A stretch of DNA of 64,000 nt from Clostridiales bacterium (GTDB lineage: Bacteria > Bacillota > Clostridia > Oscillospirales > Oscillospiraceae). The notes beneath the pieces are model-generated. The model ran no database searches and was not told the origin of the DNA. It worked only from the letters and a program-made list of their open reading frames with translations. Numbering within the stretch: position 1 is the stretch's first letter; each line of letters starts with the position of its first letter. Positions 57,109 through 64,000 of the stretch are shown here, piece by piece. The DNA is taken from positions 1 to 64,000 of the forward strand of contig JALFJQ010000022.1 of NCBI GenBank assembly GCA_022775085.1, read 5' to 3'. Both the position numbers and the translations under genes were made by a program.

Positions 57109-58311
57109 GTGGAAGCACTGAAAATTCAAATGCTGGGCGGCTTCTCCCTCCGGCTGGGAGAACGGGAGCTGCAGGATACGGACACCCGATCCAAAAAGGT
57201 CTGGGTGCTGCTGGCATATCTCATCAGTCACCGGGATCAGACGGTGCCCCAGAGGACACTGATCGACCTGCTGTGGGGCGATGAAACGGATTCTGCCAAC
57301 CCGGAAAACGCCCTGCGGATCACCATGCACCGCACCCGGGCCCTGCTGGAACAGCTCTGCCCGGAAACCGGCCGGGACATGATCCTGCGCCGTCGTGGAG
57401 GCTACCAGTGGAACGGCGGCGGGGAGGTGGACAGCGAGCGTTTCGACGCCCTGTGCTGCCGGAAGTCAGAGGACCCGGAGCTGCGGCTGCAAACCCTGAT
57501 GGAAGCGCTGGCCCTGTACCGGGGGGATTTTCTGCCCCGCCAGTCCGGTGAAGTATGGGTGGTGCCCATCAGCGCCCATCTGCACAATCTGTTCATTTCC
57601 GCCGCGCAGGAGGCAGTGGAGCTGCTGACTCTCCGGGGCAGAACCGCGGAAGCGACAGCGGTCTGCCGCCGTGTACTGGCGCTGGAGCCCCACCAGGAAG
57701 CCGTTTGCCGGGAGCTGATGCGGCTGCTGGCAGCCGGCGGCGACCGTCGGGGTGCCGCCGAGGCCTACGACCGGCTGAGCCGGCGTCTGTTTGACGATTT
57801 CGGCGTTCAGCCCAGCGACGAGACCCGGGCCGTCTACCGGGCTGCCGTTCACGCTCCCGGCCGGCAGGTACTGAGCATGGACGAAATGATGGAGTCCCTT
57901 CAGGAAGCAGACGCGCCCTCCGGGGCGCTGCAGTGCGATTACGACTATTTTCGTATGCTTTGCTGCGCCGTCAGCCGAACCCTGGAACGCAGCGGCGGCG
58001 CGGCCCACATCGCGCTGTTCAACATTGTCTCCGCCTCGGAGCGGGAAATGACCCGCCAGTCTCTGGATCGGGTCATGGCGCAGCTGGGCCAGCAGATCCG
58101 TGTCAATCTGCGCCGGGGGGACACCTTCTGCCAGTGCAGTCTGACTCAGTATGCCGTCCTGCTGCCAAGAGCCAACTTTGAAAACAGCCAGTTGGTCTGC
58201 GACCGGCTTCTGCGGGCCTTCCGCAGGGCGTATCCCTATATCCCGGTGCGGATCACCTGGCAGGTCCGTCCCCTATCCCCGGAGCGGCCGGACAGCAGGA
58301 ATATTATGTAA
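57109..58311 (+). CDS. SARP/BTAD-type transcriptional regulator
   Basis: 400 residues. An OmpR-like winged helix (about 1-95; KIQMLGGFSLRLGERELQ, RRRGGYQWN) is followed by a bacterial transcriptional activation domain of TPR-like helices (110-245; LRGRTAEATAVCRRVLALEPHQEAVCREL in two pieces). The C-terminal 150 residues resemble a degenerate GGDEF-like fold (GDTFCQCSLTQYAVLLP, RLLRAFRRAYPYIPVRIT), which is tentative. The GTG start follows GAAAGGAAGG. No target is evident nearby. Confidence 0.8.
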   Translation: MEALKIQMLGGFSLRLGERELQDTDTRSKKVWVLLAYLISHRDQTVPQRTLIDLLWGDETDSANPENALRITMHRTRALLEQLCPETGRDMILRRRGGYQWNGGGEVDSERFDALCCRKSEDPELRLQTLMEALALYRGDFLPRQSGEVWVVPISAHLHNLFISAAQEAVELLTLRGRTAEATAVCRRVLALEPHQEAVCRELMRLLAAGGDRRGAAEAYDRLSRRLFDDFGVQPSDETRAVYRAAVHAPGRQVLSMDEMMESLQEADAPSGALQCDYDYFRMLCCAVSRTLERSGGAAHIALFNIVSASEREMTRQSLDRVMAQLGQQIRVNLRRGDTFCQCSLTQYAVLLPRANFENSQLVCDRLLRAFRRAYPYIPVRITWQVRPLSPERPDSRNIM

Positions 58312-58367
58312 AGCTTTACTTGGCTCTGTGCCATAAAAGTGCCCCACAAAAAAACCTCCTCTACGCC

Positions 58368-58432
58368 GAACTGCACCCCGTTTGTTAGACAAGTATGCCA
58401 TGATACTTGTACTAAGAAATGGGATGCAGTTC
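58368..58432. mobile_element. 65-bp IS3-like end-to-end remnant
   Basis: GAACTGCACCCCGTTTGTTAG and the inverse of CTAAGAAATGGGATGCAGTTC match over 21 bases with three differences. The centre ACAAGTAT/ATACTTGT is also inverted. The terminal sequence resembles ends of IS3-family elements. It is a solo-end relic or a tiny MITE with no transposase. Confidence 0.45.
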
Positions 58433-58477
58433 ACTTTTGTGCTTTCTTAAAACTACCAACAGACACAAAGACAGAAT

Positions 58478-58506
58478 TTGACATTCTTCGCATTCACTGA
58501 TAGAAT
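58478..58506 (+). promoter_or_regulatory. toxin mRNA promoter, locus 2
   Basis: TTGACA (58478-58483), 17-base spacer, TAGAAT (58501-58506). The leader is about 140 bases. Confidence 0.7.
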
Positions 58507-58651
58507 GAAACCAACCTCGTTTGAGGCCGGAAAGAGCATTGCCATAAGTAGATTAAGGTGTGATTGCCACCGGCAATCAGATATTTCTGATTCGCTGCGC
58601 GACGCACCGCGGATAGGCGGTCAGCTACACTCCTGAAAGGGGGTGAGCATT

Positions 58652-58736
58652 ATGCCGATTACACTAACGTTCCATATTTGGTAATATTACCATTACGATT
58701 TGTGTAAAAAGCAGAAACCGCCACTCTGCCAAGTGA
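58652..58736 (+). pseudogene. frameshifted holin-like toxin peptide
   Basis: ATG at 58652 after GAAAGGGGGTGAG reads MPITLTFHIW then stops at 58682. Moving one base at the T run (58677) opens FGNITITICVKSRNRHSAK up to a TGA at 58734. The joined peptide of 28-29 residues looks like the second known form of small Clostridial toxin peptides (ITLTFHI.. to ..NRHSAK). Two bases are probably missing from the T run. The antisense RNA gene opposite is intact. Confidence 0.6.
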
Positions 58737-58799
58737 CGGTTTCCAAAAACATTTTTGAATCCTGAACTGAGCTGACCGCTTATCGGCAGTGCTCTTTTC
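58706..58799 (-). ncRNA. antisense antitoxin RNA, locus 2
   Basis: Starts near 58799 from the promoter at 58806-58833. The hairpin GAAACCG/CGGTTTC (58714-58743) and a minus-strand run of five T (58710-58706) end it, about 94 nt. It overlaps the 3' half of the toxin frame exactly as at locus 1. Confidence 0.65.
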
Positions 58800-58805
58800 A
58801 TGCTT

Positions 58806-58833
58806 ATGATACCACACGCTGCGGAAAAGTCAA
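58806..58833 (-). promoter_or_regulatory. antitoxin RNA promoter, locus 2
   Basis: Minus-strand TTGACT (58828-58833), 16-base spacer, extended TGG-TATCAT (58806-58811). Confidence 0.65.
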
Positions 58834-58857
58834 TCATAAGGATGTCATTTTCCGCAT

Positions 58858-58938
58858 ATGGGAACGATACCGAGCGGGTCAGGGAAGTAACGACTACCTC
58901 CCAGCCGGGCACGTATTGTCCGGCCGCACTGCGGCCTA
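58858..58938 (-). repeat. stop-abutting repeat, copy 3
   Basis: Starts at the TAG of the regulator gene with the GGCCGCA/TGCGGCC hairpin, continues GTAGTCGTTAC and ends CTCGGTATCGTTCCC. A further relic, GATTGCCACCGGCAATCA with GATTCGCTGCGCG, lies at 58562-58605. Confidence 0.6.
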
Positions 58939-59622
58939 GAGCACCTCGAACTTGTAGCCCACGCCCCAGACGGTTTTCAGGCTCCAGTTGGCCTGCACAT
59001 TCTCCAGCTTCTCCCGAAGGCGCTTAACGTGGACATCCACCGTCCGGCTGTCGCCAAAGTAGTCAAAGCCCCAGACCTCATCCAGCAGCTGATTGCGGGT
59101 GTAGACCCGGTTGGGGGAGGAGGCGAGATAGTAGAGCAGCTCCATCTCCTTGGGAGGTGTGTCGATCTTCTTGCCGTCCACGATCAGCTCGAAGGCATCC
59201 ATATCGATGGTCAGCTTGTCGAACACCAGCTTCCGGGCCTTCTTCTCCGTAGTGACGCCGGAAGTCCTTCTCAGCACCGCCTCGATCCGGGCCAGAACCT
59301 CCTTCATTTCAAAGGGTTTGGTGATGTAGTCATCGGCGCCGGATTTCAGGCCGTTGACCTTGTCGTCGGTCTCGCCCTTGGCGGTGAGCATGATGATGGG
59401 GGTCTGGGACTCAGCCCGGATAGCCTTGCACACAGCCCAGCCGTCCATGACGGGCATCATCACATCCAGCAGCACCAGGTCGGGCTTGATGGCCCGGAAC
59501 TTGGCAAGGCCCTGTCCGCCGTCGGCAGCCACCGTCACGGCGTAGCCCTCCTTTTCCAGATACATTTGCAGCAGTTCCGCGATATTGCGGTCATCCTCCG
59601 CGATGAGTACCGATACAGCCAT
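58936..59622 (-). CDS. OmpR/PhoB-family response regulator
   Basis: 228 residues with acidic Glu9/Asp10/Asp11, phospho-acceptor Asp53 in LLDVMMPVMDG, Lys in ITKPFE, and a winged helix with DSRTVDVHVKRLREKLE and VWGVGYKFEV. The domain order and loops are those of WalR/PhoP-like regulators. No kinase is adjacent in this window, as the next gene is divergent uppP. GGAGGAATGAC precedes the ATG. An envelope role is possible given uppP but is not shown. Confidence 0.88.
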   Translation of the reverse strand: MAVSVLIAEDDRNIAELLQMYLEKEGYAVTVAADGGQGLAKFRAIKPDLVLLDVMMPVMDGWAVCKAIRAESQTPIIMLTAKGETDDKVNGLKSGADDYITKPFEMKEVLARIEAVLRRTSGVTTEKKARKLVFDKLTIDMDAFELIVDGKKIDTPPKEMELLYYLASSPNRVYTRNQLLDEVWGFDYFGDSRTVDVHVKRLREKLENVQANWSLKTVWGVGYKFEVL

Positions 59623-59731
59623 GTGTCATTCCTCCCTAAGTTACCTTTTTCCCTATTATAGCGCATTGTGCCGAAGGAACATGAACAAATTGTAAAGAAT
59701 ACACCCCCAATTTGTGAACATGAAAAAGGGG

Positions 59732-59760
59732 TTGCAATTGCGGGACGGAAACTGTATTAT
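59732..59760 (+). promoter_or_regulatory. sigma-A promoter of uppP
   Basis: TTGCAA (59732-59737), 17-base spacer, TATTAT (59755-59760). The palindrome at 59768-59796 would form the first hairpin of the transcript. Confidence 0.65.
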
Positions 59761-59767
59761 TGATAGC

Positions 59768-59796
59768 GTAGGGCGGGGGAAAAGCCCCCGCTCTAC
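59768..59796. repeat. GTAGGGCGGGGG palindrome in the uppP leader
   Basis: GTAGGGCGGGGG/CCCCCGCTCTAC palindrome at the start of the uppP leader RNA. Confidence 0.6.
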
Positions 59797-59829
59797 ACGG
59801 ATGGTACGTCAATTGACAAGGAGTGTTCT

Positions 59830-60711
59830 ATGATCGTTGAATTATTAAAGGCCGTATTGTTCGGCATTGTGGAGGGTGTGACGGAGTGGCTGCCCATTTC
59901 CTCCACAGGGCACCTGATTTTGCTGGACGAATTCATTACCCTGAATATGTCCGACGCGTTTAAGAGTATGTTCGACGTGGTGATCCAGCTGGGGGCGATC
60001 CTTGCGGTCATCGTGCTGTTCTTCCACAAGCTGAACCCTTTTTCTCCCGGCAAGTCCGGCGATGAAAAGAAGCGAACCTGGGAGCTGTGGTTTAAGGTAG
60101 TTGTGTCCATCATTCCCTCAGGTATCGTGGGCGTGCTGTTCGACGACTGGATGGATGAACACCTGCACAATGGCATTGTTGTTTCCATCGCCCTGATCGT
60201 CTACGGCATTGCGTTCATCCTGGTGGAAAGCCGAAACAACCGGGGCAAATTTGAGAAGGTTTCCGCAAAGGACGGCGTGACCGTATCCCGGCTGAAAGTG
60301 AAGCCTGTCAATAACGTATTTGACATTACATATAAAACGGCCCTGACCATCGGCCTGTTTCAGTGCCTGAGCCTGATCCCCGGCACCTCCCGCTCCGGCT
60401 CCACCATTCTGGGTGCCATTATGATCGGCGTGGGCCGGTCTGCCGGCGCGGAGTTCAGTTTCTTTATGGCCATCCCCACAATGCTGGGCGCCTCCGCCGT
60501 CAAGGGGCTTAAATTCCTGCTGTCAGGCGTCAGCGCCACGGGCACGGAGATCGGCGTGCTGGTTGTGGGCTGTGTGGTTTCCTTTATCGTGAGCCTGCTG
60601 GTGATTAAGGGACTGATGCAGTACGTGCGGAACCATTCCTTCTCTGCCTTCGGCGTATACCGCATCGTGCTGGGCATGATTGTACTGATATATTTTGCTT
60701 TGTTTGCGTAA
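59830..60711 (+). CDS. uppP: undecaprenyl-diphosphatase
   Basis: Integral membrane phosphatase that recycles undecaprenyl pyrophosphate for cell-wall synthesis and gives bacitracin tolerance. 293 residues with about eight membrane segments. Both signature regions are present, EGVTEWLPISSTGH (15-28, catalytic Glu) and PGTSRSG (184-190, catalytic Arg/Ser). AAGGAG lies 8 bases before the ATG. It is a single-gene unit. Confidence 0.95.
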   Translation: MIVELLKAVLFGIVEGVTEWLPISSTGHLILLDEFITLNMSDAFKSMFDVVIQLGAILAVIVLFFHKLNPFSPGKSGDEKKRTWELWFKVVVSIIPSGIVGVLFDDWMDEHLHNGIVVSIALIVYGIAFILVESRNNRGKFEKVSAKDGVTVSRLKVKPVNNVFDITYKTALTIGLFQCLSLIPGTSRSGSTILGAIMIGVGRSAGAEFSFFMAIPTMLGASAVKGLKFLLSGVSATGTEIGVLVVGCVVSFIVSLLVIKGLMQYVRNHSFSAFGVYRIVLGMIVLIYFALFA

Positions 60712-60718
60712 GCGGTTA

Positions 60719-60838
60719 AATGCCCTCCCCTTTGGGGAGGGTGGCCGAGCGCAAGCGAGGTCGGGAGAGGTGCATGGAATGGAAGAACCTCTTCCGTCTC
60801 TCCTTCGGCGATCCACCTTCCCCAAAGGGGAAGGCATA
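60719..60838. repeat. inverted repeat with CCTCCCCTTTGGGGAGG ends
   Basis: TGCCCTCCCCTTTGGGGAGGGTGG at the left faces CCACCTTCCCCAAAGGGGAAGGCA at the right, with GAGCGCAAGCGAGG and CTCTTCCGTCTCTCC inside. A dispersed intergenic element type common in gut Firmicutes. Confidence 0.65.
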
Positions 60839-60857
60839 GAAATAAGGAGGCATCCCA

Positions 60858-61736
60858 ATGGACTACATTCTGGAAAACGAATACCTGAAGGTCACGGTCA
60901 CCACCTCAGGCGCGCAGGTCAAAAGCGTGAGGCGCAAATGCGACGGCGTGGAGCATATGTGGCAGGCAGACAAGGAGGTCTGGGGCTACCATGCCCCCAT
61001 TCTGTTCCCCCACTGCGGCAAAGTGGTGGACGGTGTCATCGAAGCCAAGGGCAAAACCTTCAAATCCGGTCAGCACGGCTTCGCCCGTCTCATGGAGCAT
61101 AGCTTTGTGGATCAGAACCGGGATTCTCTGGTGCTTGAGCTGTGCGCCGACGAAAAGACCCGGAAATGCTTCCCCTACGAATTCCGTCTGGTATCCATCT
61201 TCACCCTGGAGGGCAGCACCCTGCACCACACCCTGAGCGTGGAAAATCTGGACGAAGCTGCCCTGCCCTTCGGCATCGGCTACCATCCCGCTTTCGCCAT
61301 TCCCTTTGACGACCGGCACACCGCCGAGGATTATGAGCTGCGGTTCTCCGAGCCGGAGTCTCCCCTGTGCGTCAACAATCTGCCCCACGGCCTGATGCAC
61401 GGCAACCTGTACTATCTCGGCTCCAACATCCAGTCCATCCCCATTGACGACAAGCTCTTTGCCAACGACAGCCACTGCATGGTGAACCTTCGCTCCCAGA
61501 CCCTGGGCCTGTACGAGAAGGATACGGGCCGGGCGGTGGTCTGCGACATCTCCCAGTTCCCATACACGCTGATCTGGAGTAAGCCGGGCGAGCCGAAATT
61601 CGTGTGCATCGAGCCCTGGCACAGCCTGCCCTCTCCGGAAAACGGCAGCACCAAATGGGAAGAAAAGCCCGCCGCCGCCATCCTCGCCCCCGGCGAGGAA
61701 TGGAGCTGCACCTTAAGCACCAGCTTTGTCCGATAA
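60858..61736 (+). CDS. aldose 1-epimerase family protein (LacX-like)
   Basis: 292 residues of galactose-mutarotase fold. GAQVKSVRRK and the Trp-containing MWQADKEVWGYHAPILFPHCGK (two pieces) open it; the active-site His lies in GFARLMEHSF and GIGYHPAFAIPF; the acidic catalytic residue is expected in EPWHSLP. The closest type is LacX/YeaD-like proteins that epimerise sugars or hexose-6-phosphates. AAGGAGG precedes the ATG. No sugar genes are adjacent. Confidence 0.87.
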   Translation: MDYILENEYLKVTVTTSGAQVKSVRRKCDGVEHMWQADKEVWGYHAPILFPHCGKVVDGVIEAKGKTFKSGQHGFARLMEHSFVDQNRDSLVLELCADEKTRKCFPYEFRLVSIFTLEGSTLHHTLSVENLDEAALPFGIGYHPAFAIPFDDRHTAEDYELRFSEPESPLCVNNLPHGLMHGNLYYLGSNIQSIPIDDKLFANDSHCMVNLRSQTLGLYEKDTGRAVVCDISQFPYTLIWSKPGEPKFVCIEPWHSLPSPENGSTKWEEKPAAAILAPGEEWSCTLSTSFVR

Positions 61737-61747
61737 TTACTTTTCAG

Positions 61748-61780
61748 GGCGTGCCGCGAACTTCCACGGCACGTCCTTTT
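61748..61780 (+). terminator. terminator of the aldose epimerase gene
   Basis: GGGCGTGCCG/CGGCACGTCC stem and TTTT. Confidence 0.75.
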
Positions 61781-61834
61781 CGGTGGAAATAGGTGGGAAC
61801 TGTTAAGGCAAATACCGATTATGATCTTTCCTGC

Positions 61835-61863
61835 TTGAAAAATCCTGCTTTCACAGGTATAAT
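61835..61863 (+). promoter_or_regulatory. intact sigma-A promoter before a pseudogene
   Basis: TTGAAA (61835-61840), 17-base spacer, TATAAT (61858-61863). Confidence 0.7.
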
Positions 61864-61894
61864 GATACAAAATCTCAAACGAGGACGTAATGTG

Positions 61895-62273
61895 ATGAAT
61901 TGGACCAAGTTTCCCGTCTATCTGATGACGGCGCTGCTTGTACTGTTGACATGACTGCTGGGCGTGGGGGCAAACGCCTACGACGTCACCCACATCAACA
62001 ACAAAATGTGCTTTGATTTCGCACGCAGTGTGGGCTGCGCCTACACGCCGGAATGCCAGTGGGTGGATCTGTATCTGAGCGGAGACCGTTTCTGCGGATT
62101 CATCAGCATGAACGGCGCAGATTGCTGTAATCCTGTCTGTGGCAATGACCGCGGGCCTTCTGGTGCTGGAGCTGCGCACTGCTGTGGGAAAGGCGCTGGT
62201 TCGGGCCGTGAACGCGGTGGAGGGCGTTCAGTCCGTCAGCCTGATGTCCCACGACGGCGAGGTCTCCTTCTGA
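61895..62273 (+). pseudogene. degraded gene for small membrane/secreted protein
   Basis: ATG at 61895 after GAGGACG reads MNWTKFPVYLMTALLVLLT, then TGA at 61952, then continues LLGVGANAYDVTHINNKM to about 62110. From there the sense shifts to another frame ending ALVRAVNAVEGVQSVSLMS and stops at 62273. The first part is a signal-like segment and the last part looks like the C-terminus of a different protein. I do not recognise either. At least one stop and one frame change show it is dead, though its promoter remains. Confidence 0.55.
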
Positions 62274-62293
62274 ATAACCCATAAAAACACACA

Positions 62294-62550
62294 ACCCGGC
62301 ACCCCAAAAGGGATGCCGGGTCAGTTTGTCAAATAATCTCGCAGAGTTTGCTGCAGATGCGGCAAAGCAAATGAAAATCATTTTCGGTCAGGGCGTGTAC
62401 CTGACCGAAAATACCTCTCAGGCTGCAAGTGTGGAATTTGTTTGCCAATGGCAAACAAATTATGCGCGCAGCAGACTGCAAAAATATATGGAAAAGCTAC
62501 GAAGGGGCTTTTCCATATTGTGAGCCCGGCACCCCAAAAGGGATGCCGGG
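62294..62550. repeat. array of six consecutive hairpins
   Basis: Stems: 62294-62301/62314-62321; 62347-62354/62359-62366 (one wobble); 62380-62392/62400-62412 (13 bp perfect); 62435-62446/62450-62461 (12 bp perfect, 3-base loop); 62486-62497/62507-62518 (12 bp perfect); 62525-62531/62544-62550. The first and last share about 26 identical bases (CCCGGCACCCCAAAAGGGAT..). The open frame through it has no protein character. The outer hairpins could end hflC or pseudogene transcripts; the rest is unexplained. Confidence 0.7.
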
Positions 62551-62594
62551 TTTCCGCTGGTTAAAAGGGGCGTATTCTTCAGGGGCGGGTCATA

Positions 62595-63473
62595 TTATCC
62601 CGCCGTACCCATGAGGATCTTTGCCAGATCGGAATTGGCGTCCAGAATGACCGTCTTGCTGTCGCCGTCCAAACTGGCTTTCAGAGCGTCCAGCGCCAAG
62701 GTGAATTCATAGAAATCCTGCTTGTCCTTATTGTCGTAGGCCTCCGCCAGCAGGCGCATATACTCCTGCTCGCCTTCCGCCTCCCGCTTGGCGGCTTCCG
62801 CCTGGGCGTCGGAGACCATGATGTTCACCTTCTTGTCCACATCGTTGCGGATAATGGACGCTTCGTAGTTGCCGTCGGCGGTGTACTTCTCCGCCATCTG
62901 GTTCCGCTCGGAGATCATGCGGCCGTAGACCGCGTTCAGGTTGCTCTCGGGCAGGTCAAACTGCTTGATCTTCACATCCTCCACCCGGATGCCGTAGGTC
63001 TTTGCAAGGGAATTAACATCGGACGCGATATTTCCGTAAATGTCGTTGCGCTTGGCGCCGTCCTCCATGTTGATGATGTCGCTCTGGGCCAGGGTGCCCA
63101 TGACGGTTTTCAGCTCGTTATAGGTCAGGGCGTCCAGCCGCTGCTCGGCCACGGAGGTGGAGCCAAGGGTCTGGTAGAACAGCTTGGGGTCGGAAATGCT
63201 CCACAGAATGTAGCAGTCCACTGTCATGTTCTGTTTGTCAGAGGTCAGCACCTCGGAAGGGGGGATGTCATAGAGCTGGGTTGCCTTGCTGAAATATTTC
63301 ACGGTATCCAGGAAGGGCACCTTAAAGTGCAGGCCGGATTCCGAGGTGGTATCGATGATCTTGGAAAAGCGCACGGTGCAGGCATACTCATTTTCCGCCA
63401 CCGTAAAGATGGAGCCGGCAAGGATCACCGCTGCCAGCGCAAGCACAATGAGAAAAATGCTGGTTTTTTTCAT
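62595..63473 (-). CDS. hflC: HflC-family membrane protease regulator
   Basis: 292 residues. A signal anchor at about 5-25 precedes an SPFH/prohibitin domain (26-185; VAENEYACTVRFSKI, PPSEVLTSDKQNMTVDCYILW, YNELKTVMG), a charged helical tail (EAAKREAEGEQEYMRLLAEAY) and a short hydrophilic end. HflC with HflK forms a membrane cage around FtsH and tunes its proteolysis. It is 3 bases after hflK. Confidence 0.92.
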   Translation of the reverse strand: MKKTSIFLIVLALAAVILAGSIFTVAENEYACTVRFSKIIDTTSESGLHFKVPFLDTVKYFSKATQLYDIPPSEVLTSDKQNMTVDCYILWSISDPKLFYQTLGSTSVAEQRLDALTYNELKTVMGTLAQSDIINMEDGAKRNDIYGNIASDVNSLAKTYGIRVEDVKIKQFDLPESNLNAVYGRMISERNQMAEKYTADGNYEASIIRNDVDKKVNIMVSDAQAEAAKREAEGEQEYMRLLAEAYDNKDKQDFYEFTLALDALKASLDGDSKTVILDANSDLAKILMGTAG

Positions 63474-63476
63474 GAT

Positions 63477-64000
63477 TTACTGACCTCCATCCACACTGGT
63501 CATAGGCTCCAGCGGCAGCAGGGTCTGCAAATTTCCGCCGTCGCCGGTGTTCACATAGAGCTTGACCCCGGGGAGCACCTGGGAAATGGCCTCATAGTAC
63601 ATTCTGGACTTGGTGATGCCGGGATTCTGCTCGTACTCCTCATACATGGCGTTGAACATAGCCACCTGCTCCACGGCCTCGTTGATACGCTTCTGCTTGA
63701 GGTATTCCGCGTTCTGGATGAGCTTGTCAGCCTTGGCCTGGGCATCGGGAATCTGGGCGTTCTGATAGGCCTTGGCGTCGTTGATGACAGTCTCCGCCTG
63801 CTGCTTGGCAGTCTCCACCGCCTTGAATGCCTCGATGACCTCCGCCGTGGGCGGCTCCGCGTCCTGGATCTTCACATCCACCAGGGTCAGACCAATGTCA
63901 TAGTCCTGCAAAATGCCGGTGACCAGCTCCTTGACCTGCATCTGAATGTTTTCCTTGCCGTCGGTGAGCACCGCGTCCACGCTGGAAGATCCCACAACAT
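63477..64000 (-). CDS. hflK: HflK-family membrane protease regulator (partial)
   Basis: Only the last 174 or so residues are in the window; the gene continues past base 64000. The visible part is the end of the SPFH domain (VVGSSSVDAVLTDGKENIQ, GLTLVDVKIQDAEPP) and a long helical tail (KAVETAKQQAETVINDAKAYQ) with a short C-terminal segment. The partner HflC follows immediately. The GTG at 63995 is internal, not the real start. Confidence 0.9.
   Translation of the reverse strand, partial: VVGSSSVDAVLTDGKENIQMQVKELVTGILQDYDIGLTLVDVKIQDAEPPTAEVIEAFKAVETAKQQAETVINDAKAYQNAQIPDAQAKADKLIQNAEYLKQKRINEAVEQVAMFNAMYEEYEQNPGITKSRMYYEAISQVLPGVKLYVNTGDGGNLQTLLPLEPMTSVDGGQ

Noticed and set aside
61803..61820. 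TTAAGGCAAATACCG as another end of the 168-bp element
   Set aside because: Only about 12 bases match and no interior similarity follows; chance is likely.
61952..61954. TGA inside an otherwise plausible frame as a selenocysteine codon
   Set aside because: The codon sits in a signal-like hydrophobic segment, no SECIS-type hairpin follows directly, and the frame is broken again downstream. A pseudogene is simpler.
62326..62523. 65-codon frame with a TTG start
   Set aside because: It crosses four perfect hairpins, which fix its sequence better than any coding constraint. No ribosome site is present.
1..64000. CRISPR array, rRNA operon, integrase or complete insertion sequence
   Set aside because: No regular direct repeats with spacers, no rRNA sequence and no recombinase or transposase motif were found on either strand.

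Overview
The window looks like chromosome of a GC-rich, spore-forming, anaerobic Firmicute of class Clostridia, most like the gut Oscillospiraceae/Ruminococcaceae. The evidence is a yabP-yabQ-divIC-yabR sporulation/division cluster, RNase Y, Mini-RNase III and RqcH, a biotin-dependent Na+-pumping oxaloacetate decarboxylase with citrate lyase, AGGAGG ribosome sites and sigma-A promoters of TTGACA-17-TATAAT type. I see no rRNA, CRISPR array, complete insertion sequence or prophage. The family assignment is inference.

Layout. 0-6 kb (minus strand): rpiB, an SDR reductase, yabR, divIC, yabQ, yabP, glycyl-tRNA synthetase and an acyltransferase. 5.8-9.7 kb (plus): membrane protein, CCA-adding enzyme, SDR, ComEC-like lipoprotein. 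9.8-15.2 kb: GH25 lysozyme, zinc-ribbon protein, EamA and PsiE proteins, and a TetM-like GTPase fused to a YacP/Rae1-like NYN nuclease. 15.2-17.4 kb: a scrapyard of gene pieces (tartrate dehydratase beta, glycerate kinase, thiolase). 17.4-23 kb: oadA-oadG-BCCP-oadB facing away from pckA. 23-23.7 kb: a type I toxin-antitoxin locus and a candidate small RNA. 23.7-27.2 kb: GluQ-RS, an acidic membrane protein, RNase Y and tRNA-Leu(UAG). 27.5-35.1 kb: a potassium/magnesium block with TrkH, two TrkA-type proteins, a TPR protein, a KdpF-like peptide, two KdpE-type regulators, a KdpD-type kinase and CorA. 35.3-43.1 kb: PutP with a divergent LysR regulator, YetF/DUF4363, a C39-like peptidase, a Gx transporter, Mini-RNase III and RqcH. 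43.2-48.4 kb: a YdjGHI-like membrane cluster, DUF2284 and a split chromate transporter. 48.7-51.1 kb: a large secreted BspA-like protein. 51.3-57 kb: citrate lyase (citD-citE-citF), a citrate transporter and a divergent LysR regulator. 57-64 kb: a BTAD regulator, a decayed second toxin-antitoxin locus, an OmpR-type regulator, uppP, an aldose epimerase, a pseudogene, a hairpin array and hflC/hflK (cut by the window edge).

The clearest joint pathway is citrate fermentation. CitM imports citrate, CitDEF splits it to acetate and oxaloacetate, and OadA/G/B with the biotin carrier decarboxylates oxaloacetate while exporting Na+; PckA offers the alternative exit to PEP with ATP gain. The ligase and prosthetic-group genes (citC, citX, citG) are not here. 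A second theme is K+ homeostasis built from Trk parts under Kdp-type regulators without KdpABC.

Intergenic DNA is rich in small repeats: a 168-bp element with terminal inverted repeats, short GTAGGGCGGGG palindromes, a repeat that abuts stop codons, and two arrays of consecutive near-perfect hairpins. The most interesting items are the TetM-Rae1 fusion, the two type I toxin-antitoxin loci with a shared RNA leader, and the hairpin arrays.
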